Of a DNA stretch of 64,000 nucleotides, positions 21,645 through 30,133 are shown piece by piece. The translations under genes and the position numbers were made by a program. The stretch is taken from the NCBI RefSeq assembly GCF_016808335.1, contig NC_053149.1:27463339-27527338 (forward strand), written 5' to 3'. This stretch comes from Panicum virgatum. Its lineage: Eukaryota; Streptophyta; Magnoliopsida; Poales; Poaceae. The notes under the pieces were generated by a model. The model saw nothing but the letters and a program-made list of their open reading frames with translations. It ran no database searches and had not been told where the DNA came from. Position 1 is the stretch's first letter; the number at the start of each line of letters is the position of its first letter.

Positions 21645-24600
21645 CTAGTTTATCCATATAATGGCCTCCCCCCGTAAGAAATCGTCATCTTTAATATTTG
21701 CGCCCTGCATGAAGATGCAATCGGCCATCGCACGCATGTAGTGCTGGTGCAGCTTATACATTTGCGTTGGAAGCACAGACACTACTTCGGGGGGTACAAG
21801 AGTTTTGCCGATCTCAAACGTCCATTTGACGACCACATCGGCCTTTGGAATATCTTCTTCCCCTGCAATCTGAGCGGCCGTCAGGTTTGATTCTTTCAGA
21901 AATGTAACAAAGTCTTGTTCTTGCGTCGTCTGTCCCATTACGAGAGGCTCTATTGATTGTTTCTTTTGGGCTCCGAGCTGTGGAACGTCGGACGACGACG
22001 ACTTTGATTGTCTCTTCTTTTTCTCAGTAGTTTTGATAATTGTGCGTTCGTAGTCTGAAGGGGGGTCTCTCGGAATGAATTTTCTCTTATTTGCTTCGCA
22101 CATTTCCTTAAAAAATTTCAAATCTATCGGATTTATGACTTTCTCGGGCTCCGGCTTCGGCTTCGGCTTGAAGTGCTCTTTAACTCTTTCTTGAGTTATC
22201 CGATCGCATTCTTCAAGGCTCATGTCCCAGGGTTTAATAGGAGCCAATAAGAACAGTTGTTCACTTATATCCATGTTATGCATTAGATGCTTCCGCAACC
22301 AGCTGCAGAAAGTGTTCATGTGCTCACGTGTAATCCATGCCTCAGACTTTTCCGGGAAATTGGAGAGCAGAATTTTCTTGTGTTCCTCGATATATGGGTC
22401 AACCAAGGATGATTGTTGAAGAACCGTATAATGCGCTTTCTTGAATGAGAAATCATCTGTGCAGACATAAGATTTCTTTCCTAATGTACCCTTTCCAGTT
22501 AGTCTCCCCTCATATCGCGATTCAGGGACTCCAATCGGTTTAAGGTCATCAATAAAGTCAACACAAAAGTCAATGACCTCCTCAGTTCCGTAGGCACTGG
22601 CGATGCTTCCTTCTGGACGAGCTCTATTACGAACACATTTCTTGAGTACCCCCATGAACCTTTCGAATGGGAACATGTTGTGTAGAAATACTAGTCCGAG
22701 AATATCAATCTCTTTGACAAGGTGCACTAGAAGATGTGTCATGATGTTGAAGAAAGATGGTGGAAATATCAGCTCAAAGCCAACAAGACATTGCACCACA
22801 TCGTTTTGCAGCTTTATCAAATTCTCCGGGTCAATTATCTTCTGAGAAACTGCGTTGAGGAAGGCACATATCTTCACGATGGTTAACCGGACGTTATCAG
22901 GCAGAATCCCCCGCAGCACAACCGGAAGAAGTTCGGTCATAAGCACATGGCAGTCATGGGACTTGAGATTTGTAAATTTCTTCTCTGCCAAATTTAAGAT
23001 TCCTTTTATATTGGATGAGTATCCAGATGGAACCTTTATACTGCTCAAGCAGTCAAACATGGTTTCTTTCTCTTCCTTGCTAAGAGTATAGCTGGCAGGA
23101 CTTAAGTATTGTCGTCCATTATCTCGCTGTTGTGGATGTAAGGCATCTCGTTCTTCCATACGTTGCAATTCTTGACGTGCTTCTACTGTATCTTTTGTCT
23201 TTCCGTACACTCCCAAGAATGCTATCAGGTTGACGCAAAAATTCTTCGTGAGGTGCATCACATCAATTGCATGACGAACATCTAAGACTTCCCAATATGG
23301 TAGCTCCCAAAATATAGATTTCTTCTTCCACATGGGCGCCATTCCGTTTTCGTTCGGAACAGGTTGCCTACCAGATCCCTTTCCAAAAACAACTTCTAGA
23401 TCTTTTACCATGTTGAAGACGTCTTTACCACTACGGTGCATCGGTTTTGTTCGGTGGTCCGCTTGGCCTTTGAAATGCTTGCCCTTCTTTCGTACCGCAT
23501 GCCTGATGGGAAGAAACCGACGATGACCCATGTATACAACCTTCTTACAGTGAGTCAACCATATATTATCGGTATCATCTAAACAGTGTGTGCATGCTTT
23601 ATATCCCTTGTTCGAATGTCCTGACAAGTTACTAAGAGCAGGCCAGTCATTGATCGTTACGAACAGCAATGCTCGTAGGTTGAAGTTTTCCTGTTTGTAT
23701 TCATCCCACATCCGTACACCTTCATCGCCCCAGAGCAATAAGAGTTCTTCGACCAATGGTCTTAGGTACACATCAATGTCATTTCCGGGCTGCTTTGGAC
23801 CCGGGATAAGCACTGACATCATGATGAACTTTCGTTTCATGCAGAGCCATGGTGGAAGATTGTACAGACAAAGAGTCACAGGCCAAGTGCTATGACCACT
23901 GCTCATCTCACCAAAAGGATTCATGCCATCCGTACTCAAACCGAACCTTATGTTTCTCGCATCCAAATCAAATTTAGGGTACGTTCTATCTATTTTTCTC
24001 CACTGCGACCCATCAGCGGGGTGTCTCAACATCGAGTCTTTCTTGCGTTCCTCTTTGTGCCATCGCATCAACTTAGCATTATCTTTATTTCTAAACAGAC
24101 GCTTCAAACATGGTATTATAGGCAAATACCACATGACCTTCGCAGGAACTCTCTTCCGGGGAGGCTCCCCCTCGACATCTCCAGGATCATCTTTTCTAAT
24201 CTTGTAACGCAATGCACTGCATACGGGACATGCATCCAAATTCTCGTACTCGCCTCGGTAGAGGATGCAGTCGTTGGGGCATGCATGTATCTTTTGCACT
24301 TCCAGTCCCAAAGGGCAAACAAGTTGTTTGGCTTCATACGTTGTGGCAGGCAATTCATTGTCCTTAGGAAGCATTTTTTTAACAAGTTTGAGTAATTCAC
24401 CAAATCCCTTGTCGGATACACCATTTGTCGCCTTCCATTGCAGCAACTCCAAGGTGGTGCCAAGTTTCTTAAATCCATTTTGACAATCTGGGTACAACAA
24501 CTTATGGTGGTCCTCTAACAACTTCTGGAACTTCAACCTCTCCGTTTCACTCTCACAGTCTGCCTGCACATTGTGCAATGCTTGCCCCAGATCGTCGCTG

Positions 24601-24965
24601 GGATCATTTTCTGCTACATCTACTTCGGGCTCTTTCATGGGAATATCGTCATCGAATGCACCGATTCCAGCATTCCCGGGAAAGTGGTCGTCAAAATCTT
24701 CTTCTTCATTGTCTTCCATGGTAACCCCCTGTTCTCCGTGCTTCGTCCAACAAACATACTTTTTCATGAAACCATTTGCGAAAATGTGGCTGTGTAGGAT
24801 TCTTGAAGATGAGTAATCCTTGTTATTGTTGCAATGAACACACGGGCAGCACATAAAACCATTCTGCTTGTTTGCCTCAGCCACAGACAAAAAATAATGC
24901 AGGCCATCAATGAATTCTTTCGAACGTCGGTCAGCATTGTACATCCATTGCCGGTCCATCTGCAT
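21645..24965 (-). CDS. CACTA TNP2 transposase with fused protease-linker region
   Basis: A 1106-residue exon. Domains in order: transposase-associated domain at about 7-80 (WMYNADRRSKEF, CCPCVHCNN, then SHIF), TNP2 core at about 305-475 (GLSTDGMNPFGEMSSGHSTW, IMMSVLIPGPKQPGNDIDVY, LRALLFVTINDWPALSNLSG), and a DUF4218-like helical region at about 640-800 (FPPSFFNIMTHLLVHLVKE). After about residue 890 the usual DUF4216 part is absent and the text changes to the Pro/Lys-rich linker that in element 2 (54242-55366) precedes its Ulp1 domain. This suggests two neighbouring transposon genes were fused by a deletion. The true start may be Met3, since ATGCAG|ATGG could be an acceptor. TNP2 is the cut-and-paste recombinase. 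The frame ends at a TAG that cuts off the protease exons. No frameshift is seen in the transposase core. Confidence 0.88.
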   Translation of the reverse strand: MQMDRQWMYNADRRSKEFIDGLHYFLSVAEANKQNGFMCCPCVHCNNNKDYSSSRILHSHIFANGFMKKYVCWTKHGEQGVTMEDNEEEDFDDHFPGNAGIGAFDDDIPMKEPEVDVAENDPSDDLGQALHNVQADCESETERLKFQKLLEDHHKLLYPDCQNGFKKLGTTLELLQWKATNGVSDKGFGELLKLVKKMLPKDNELPATTYEAKQLVCPLGLEVQKIHACPNDCILYRGEYENLDACPVCSALRYKIRKDDPGDVEGEPPRKRVPAKVMWYLPIIPCLKRLFRNKDNAKLMRWHKEERKKDSMLRHPADGSQWRKIDRTYPKFDLDARNIRFGLSTDGMNPFGEMSSGHSTWPVTLCLYNLPPWLCMKRKFIMMSVLIPGPKQPGNDIDVYLRPLVEELLLLWGDEGVRMWDEYKQENFNLRALLFVTINDWPALSNLSGHSNKGYKACTHCLDDTDNIWLTHCKKVVYMGHRRFLPIRHAVRKKGKHFKGQADHRTKPMHRSGKDVFNMVKDLEVVFGKGSGRQPVPNENGMAPMWKKKSIFWELPYWEVLDVRHAIDVMHLTKNFCVNLIAFLGVYGKTKDTVEARQELQRMEERDALHPQQRDNGRQYLSPASYTLSKEEKETMFDCLSSIKVPSGYSSNIKGILNLAEKKFTNLKSHDCHVLMTELLPVVLRGILPDNVRLTIVKICAFLNAVSQKIIDPENLIKLQNDVVQCLVGFELIFPPSFFNIMTHLLVHLVKEIDILGLVFLHNMFPFERFMGVLKKCVRNRARPEGSIASAYGTEEVIDFCVDFIDDLKPIGVPESRYEGRLTGKGTLGKKSYVCTDDFSFKKAHYTVLQQSSLVDPYIEEHKKILLSNFPEKSEAWITREHMNTFCSWLRKHLMHNMDISEQLFLLAPIKPWDMSLEECDRITQERVKEHFKPKPKPEPEKVINPIDLKFFKEMCEANKRKFIPRDPPSDYERTIIKTTEKKKRQSKSSSSDVPQLGAQKKQSIEPLVMGQTTQEQDFVTFLKESNLTAAQIAGEEDIPKADVVVKWTFEIGKTLVPPEVVSVLPTQMYKLHQHYMRAMADCIFMQGANIKDDDFLRGEAIIWIN

Positions 24966-25509
24966 TTTAAATAAATCGATTTGAATTCTTTACACGTATC
25001 GAATAAATAAAATATATCAAACCTAAATTAAACTAAATGTAACATAACATGAATAATTAAAAGATATGCAATATCCATCATACATCTAAAAGAAAATTAC
25101 ATAACATGAATAATTAAAAGATATGCAATATCCACAATATGATCATATATACAAGTACATCACATGAAGTATCTACACTCATTCTAAAAATTTCTACTAT
25201 CCATATACTCATCTAAATCTAAAAGAAAATTACACCTACATATGCAATCTAGCTAGCTAAATGTCCAAGAAATAAGCTAGCTACACATTTTCTCTATTTC
25301 TAAAGTATGAAATGAGCTATACAAGCCAAGAAAGAAGAGAAAAACAAGCCCCAAACCTTTAGAGCAGATGGATGGACGGGGAATCAAAGATCTTCACAAA
25401 TGTGGTGAAGAAATAAGCAAGAACTCCTCTATCCCGAGCCAAGAACAGCAAGAAAACAAGTGAGCTGAATGGCTCGGGCGGGGGGAGAGGGAAGGGGATA
25501 AGGGGCGCA

Positions 25510-25760
25510 AGGCCTTTTGTCCCGGTTGGAGGCACGAACCGGGACAAAAGGGGGGACTTTTGTCCCGGTTGGTGGTTCCAACCGGGACAAAAGGCTACGC
25601 GGGCCTTTTGTCCCGGTTGGAACCACCAACCGGGACAAAAGGCTCCCATTTTGTCCCGGTTGGTGTCTCCAACCGGGACAAAAGGCCCCCGTCCCCCCCG
25701 CTGGCCCGGCTAGCCGTTGGACCCGGGACAAAAGCCACCTATTGTCTCGGGCTCAAAGAC
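25510..25760. repeat. Right subterminal repeat array of CACTA element 1
   Basis: At least four inverted pairs of TTTTGTCCCGGTTGG with short unique loops, followed by the terminal TIR. The same core is used at the left end, so both ends belong to one element. Confidence 0.85.
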
Positions 25761-25861
25761 TGCCGGGACAAATGGCCAGGAACAAAGACTTGTTTTGTAG
25801 TAGTGACAGTGGCCCTGCGACGCTTGCACATCACTTGACACTGCGAAGGGAGGGCAGTGGC

Positions 25862-26764
25862 CAGGGTTCACCTTTTCGTTTTTTTTACGAATCCCGCCGA
25901 TCACCGGAAACGGAATTCCGGACGAAATTCCGCCGAAAACCGCATTTTCCGAACGGAATGTGAATTCAAATTTAAAAAACGGAATTCCGGAAATTCCGAG
26001 CGAAATTCCGCTACTTTCCGGCGGAATTCCGCTACTTTCCGGCGGAATTCCGGACTTTCTGGTGGAAAATGTCATTTTTTGACTACAAATGCTCCAAACA
26101 TATGAAGAATTAAATAATTTAATAGAATATTTTTTTTATCTATTGTATATTGCAATGTACAATGCATATTAAATATATTGCACACAAATTATTCATAACA
26201 AAAGTATATTGTCACATGAAATCACAAATAAAATGCATGAAAACTAAATTTATCACAATAACTTAAATTGCATAGACCATAATATAAGTTTATAATACAT
26301 AAATTGCATAGTCTATATAAAAACCCAAGTTCAATCCAATAAACAATGTTTATGTATATCACGTAGTACTTAATAATTAATGAAGATATGATGAAAGTGT
26401 AAGGATAAATAAAGGAGACCTCTCATTCCATTCAAAAGGTATATTCTTTTAACCCATTGATAGTACTGATATTAAAAAGCTATAAATCATACCTCATTAG
26501 ACTACAAATAACCTTATTTTTCAACTAAAATGCAATTTTAGCATAGCAAATGATCTTAGATTTGAGTGTGTTCTAGTCCTATTTGCTCAGAAGAACACCT
26601 AGTTTTTTATCATATTTTTTCCCAATTTTTTACAAATATTTTTGAATTTTTAAATTTGAAAACGAAAAATAGCGAAAAATACCGGAATTCCATTTCCCGG
26701 CCACTAGCGGAAACGAAAAATTTTCCGGTTTTCCGGCGGTTTTCCGCCGGAAAGTTGAACCCTG
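25862..26764. mobile_element. Non-autonomous hAT-like transposon, 903 bp
   Basis: Begins CAGGGTTCA and ends TGAACCCTG. It is flanked by a perfect 8-bp duplication gcagtggc (25854-25861 and 26765-26772). An 8-bp TSD with CAGGG ends fits hAT. Subterminal parts carry repeated GGAATTCCG and TTTCCGGCGG motifs, at both ends, which may bind a transposase. No transposase ORF; the middle is AT-rich. Confidence 0.88.
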
Positions 26765-26772
26765 GCAGTGGC

Positions 26773-27078
26773 ACGGTGGTCACTGCACAGCAAGCAGCGG
26801 AGAAGGCGAGCGCCGGGCGCGGGCGTCGGCGGAAGAGTCGCGCCTGCGATTGGGGCGCGTATGTATTTTGGGCTGTCTGTGGGCTGTTTGCTCATTAATT
26901 AAGTTTGGGCCGTACTAGTCACAACATTTCGGGCCAAATCCAGCATGGACATTCGATCGCTCCCGATGGAAGAGAAGCTCTGGCAACATCGACCTTTTCC
27001 TTTTTTTATTTCATTTCAGTTATTCTGAGTTGCGAAACTCCTTGTATGCGGTAGTAAGCAATTAAATTAGTGATCAAT
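26773..27078. other. Intergenic DNA
   Basis: About 300 bp with no ORF or repeat that I can support. It changes from GC-rich near the hAT element to AT-rich. Confidence 0.4.
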
Positions 27079-27292
27079 TCTGTAATTAGTTAATTACTCA
27101 AATAGATTAATAACATCATTAGAATGTCATCAAGCAGTTATTAATCTCACCAAGGGGTCATTGCCAAAGGGGCATGTCCCTTGGAGAAGAGACACCATTT
27201 CCCCTCTGTACATATAAAAGGAATGATCCAACCATCAATCAATACAATAATTCATTCCATCAATTCTCTTGCTCTCTCAATTCTACTCTTAA
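27079..27292 (+). mobile_element. Short LTR-like sequence (about 214 bp)
   Basis: Begins TGTAATTAG, contains ATATAAAAGG (about 27,209) and ends CTCTTAACA, followed by CGTTATCATGCAC, an arrangement I associate with the left LTR of small Copia elements. There is no second copy or TSD to prove it. Confidence 0.4.
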
Positions 27293-28573
27293 CACGTTAT
27301 CATGCACTTTGCTCTCTACTGGGAAAATACGAACGAAAGATGACCGGAAGAATGGTGGCCACTTGCCGGCGGCAACAACGAAGAATGAAAGAAACTGCAC
27401 ATCGTTCTGGTCCATGGTTCTGCAACAGGGGCATCCGCATGGTCCCTGTACTGCAGGATGACATGGTCATCGAGGCTGCCGCTTCCGTGGTGGTCATGGA
27501 TGAAAGATGGATGCGGTCACTAGATGCCTCGCCATCCATCTCCTCGCTGGTGTTCTCGCTGGAGAACTCAAGTCGCCGGAATTGACGAGTAGACAAGAAC
27601 TCTTGCAAAGAATACGCTTTGCACAACCATGGCGAGAACAACAAAAATTGAGTAAGAATGAAAACTGCAATCTTACATACTCGACTTTGCCCCTGCGTCG
27701 TCCCCGCGTAGGGCGACACGGGCGGCTCTCCGTCACCAGCCGCCGCCGCCACCCCCTTCTCCCTCTCCCCTTCGCCGTGCCGCCGCCAGAGCCGGCCGCC
27801 GGAAGTCTGCGCGGCCCGCGAGGACGGCGGCGGCGGGGCAACCCTTCTCCTGCTCCTTCGCCGGGTGGACGCGGCCGCGGCAGGCGATGGAGGGGCTCGC
27901 CGCCGAGCGCACGGCGTGGCATCAGTGTTGCCTGATCTGAGGCCTCCGCGGCCGGATCCGGCAGCCTCGGGGCCGGATCTGCCGCCAGACGCCATGTCGG
28001 CGGCCCTTCGCGGCTCAGGTTGCGGCCGCGGCGAGTGGCGGCGGTGTCGGTTCAGGTGCGCCGCGTGTGGCTGCGCGCGAAGGCGGGGGGCGGCGCGTCT
28101 GCTGCGGTTTCCGGAGGTGGCTGCGTGGCTGCATCGCGGCTCGTGATGGGGGCTGGCGGAAGCGGGCCCCCAATGCGGCGCTCACGAGGAAAGGGAGCAG
28201 AGTCCGGCGGTCCGGCGACGAGCGTAGCGGCAGCAGCCGATGTGGAGAGACAAGTCCTTGGGGGGCGGCACCTGGTTGGAGCACTGGTGCTGGTCATGGA
28301 GGGCCATGGCATGAGCTACGCCGCCCTGCAGTTTAGGCTGGGCGAGGTTGTGGCGGCGGCGCGCGCGGAGATGGCTGCGGTGCGGAGGTCGCCACTGGTG
28401 TGGAGCTCAGGTGTGGTGAGCGCTTCCAGACGGCGAGCGCAGCGGAGGTGGAGGTCAACGGCATGGTGCATGGAAGCGCGGCGGTGAGGGTGTGGCTGTG
28501 GTCCGGGAGTGCTAAGCCGTGAGGGTGTTGCGTGGGGTTGGAATGCTCCTAGCGAAAGCCATTGCTGGCATCA
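27293..28573. other. GC-rich region with overlapping open frames, unassigned
   Basis: Long frames on both strands (27300-27995 -, 27507-27935 +, 28020-28487 +) reflect the very high GC content. The predicted proteins are Arg/Ala/Pro-rich low-complexity strings without a recognisable domain. It may be captured genic DNA carried by the preceding LTR element. I do not call a gene. Confidence 0.35.
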
Positions 28574-28803
28574 TATAACCCTGTCCCCCCGGATATATAA
28601 GGGCGGGCAGGGACCCCCTCCAAATCATCAATACCTAAGGCAATACAAACCACACAGGACATAGGATATTACGCAAACTCGCGACCCGAACCTGTCTAAA
28701 CCTTTGTGTTCCTTGTACCATCGAGTTCTAGAGCAGCCGATTCCTACCTACAAACCCTACTGCTAAGGGTATCCCTGAGCAGGCTTGGCGGTAAACACCA
28801 ACA
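28574..28803 (+). mobile_element. Truncated LTR, same family as 36,647 and 39,214
   Basis: Reverse-complement match to the 416-bp LTRs at 36647-37062 and 39214-39629. It covers the TATA region (CCCCCGGATATATAAGG), the shared module around CCCGAACCTGTCTAAA, and the end GGCGGTAAACACCAACA. The upstream 180 bp of the LTR are missing, and no primer site follows its end. Confidence 0.8.
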
Positions 28804-29253
28804 ATCATAACTCCAGAAACTCCAAGAGCCATTCACACTCAACAAGGAGGGTTGTTCCTTGTATAAGTAATCCATGTATCTCAGAGATGAATCAAGACTT
28901 AATAATGAAATAGAACCCCTTTTGTTCAGCTGTGTGCTAACAAATTCAGAGAGTGATCTCTACCCTTTGCTTTTGTGATTTCCCTTGGAATTACAGAAGC
29001 AGCCGCTTTATCGGCTCCCAATCCATGCTCCTGCTACTTCGTGTGTAGGCTGCGTAGGTTGGTTCTTTGAGAGTATGATTGGGCGAATTCTTGGTCCAGG
29101 CTGTCGTATAAAGATGGTGGTTGGCTCCTTGTGCGTGTTGTCAGGTTACACTAGTTACCCGGCTGCTTACAGCTAGTTACCTTGGCTGAGATTTCAGCTA
29201 GTTATCTTGTTCAAGATCCTACGTCATGAAGATCGGGACCGAGACTCATCATC
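28804..29253. other. Unassigned sequence before a Copia primer site
   Basis: 450 bp without coding content. As it ends at a Met-tRNA primer site (29254) it may be the end of a Copia 5' LTR, but it does not resemble the LTR at 29469-30133. Confidence 0.3.
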
Positions 29254-30133
29254 TGGTATCAGAGCTGCATTGCCACGGTGGGATTCTTTACCCTTAGCTA
29301 CATAATGGTCCTTGAGGGTGAGATCATAATGGTGCCTACCAAGACAGAGGAGCAGACTGCCGACATACTCACAAAAAGTCTCAACAAAAGCAAAATTTGA
29401 AAAATTTTGAGAAGCACTCGGCATGGTCTGTAGGACTACTTTGGATAGAAGTTTGTCTTGAGGGGGAGTGTTGAAAGAAGCAAGTCAAACTTCTACACTC
29501 TTCTCCACAATTCAAGGATAATATATTTTCCATGAAGCTCTCTAGAATATCTAAATAAAATAAATCAAAGATATTTCTAGGACTAGATATTTTTATGGAG
29601 AGTGTAGAATTCAGATCAAGGGCTATGATTTTGCCACATGTCAATAATCCAATGACCTTGTAACCCTATAAATAGAGACCCCCTCCCTTGCCATGCCATC
29701 CATCCAAGAGCATGGTAGATGATAGCAAGGTAGATAACTAGGTGAGAGCATGAGAGGGTGAGTGCTAGGTAGCCACTAAAGAGTGTCTTGTGCAATACTA
29801 TTATGTTGTAATAAAGCAAGTGTTTTGTAAGTGTTAGTCTCCCAGTTTATAAGTACTTAGTGTATAAGTTGTGATCTATCGTAGGTTGGCTCTGCTACCC
29901 GAGATCACATAAGGTCTGGGCTTCATCGTAGGAATGTTCTGCCTCCTGGAAGCCAGCTTCATCTGTTGTTAGGCTCTGTCACCCAGAAGCAAGAAAGCGG
30001 CTCTGCCGCTGAAAGTACATTATACACTAAGTAGCTAGAAATTGAAAAGGCTAACCGACTCTAGAGTGAGTTGGTGTGTCTTAGGTGTAGGCCCTCAGCT
30101 TAGTGGGTATTAGGGCCACCTCGGTTCCCAACA
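29254..30133 (+). mobile_element. Internally deleted Copia element: primer site, pol tail and LTR
   Basis: TGGTATCAGAGCT at 29254 is the classical initiator-Met primer site. Within 100 bp the frame around VPTKTEEQTADILTKSL appears, the very C-terminus of Copia pol (RNase H end), so almost the whole interior is missing. A polypurine tract GAGGGGGAGTG leads into a 665-bp LTR (29469-30133) with TATA box CTATAAATAG at about 29,666 and end TTCCCAACA. The LTR abuts and truncates the - strand gene at 30,134. Confidence 0.72.

Larger units (their letters stand above)
19885..25805 (-). mobile_element. Complete CACTA (En/Spm) transposon
   Basis: The element starts CACTACTACAAAA at 19,885 and ends with the inverse TTTTGTAGTAGTG at 25,805. 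It is flanked by the 3-bp target duplication aca (19882-19884 and 25806-25808), the superfamily's normal TSD length. Subterminal inverted units built on TTTTGTCCCGGTTGG fill about 19,915-20,085 and 25,510-25,760. The gene runs on the - strand from the right end. Size is 5,921 bp. The ORFs that run across the subterminal units are by-products of the palindromes. Confidence 0.95.

Noticed and set aside
25857..26105. Asn/Arg/Ser-rich frame in the hAT-like element
   Set aside because: It is the translation of GGAATTCCG-type subterminal repeats.
27300..27995. A 231-residue - strand frame
   Set aside because: Low-complexity Arg/Ala/Ser protein in GC-rich DNA, with an LTR-like unit beside it; no start context or domain.
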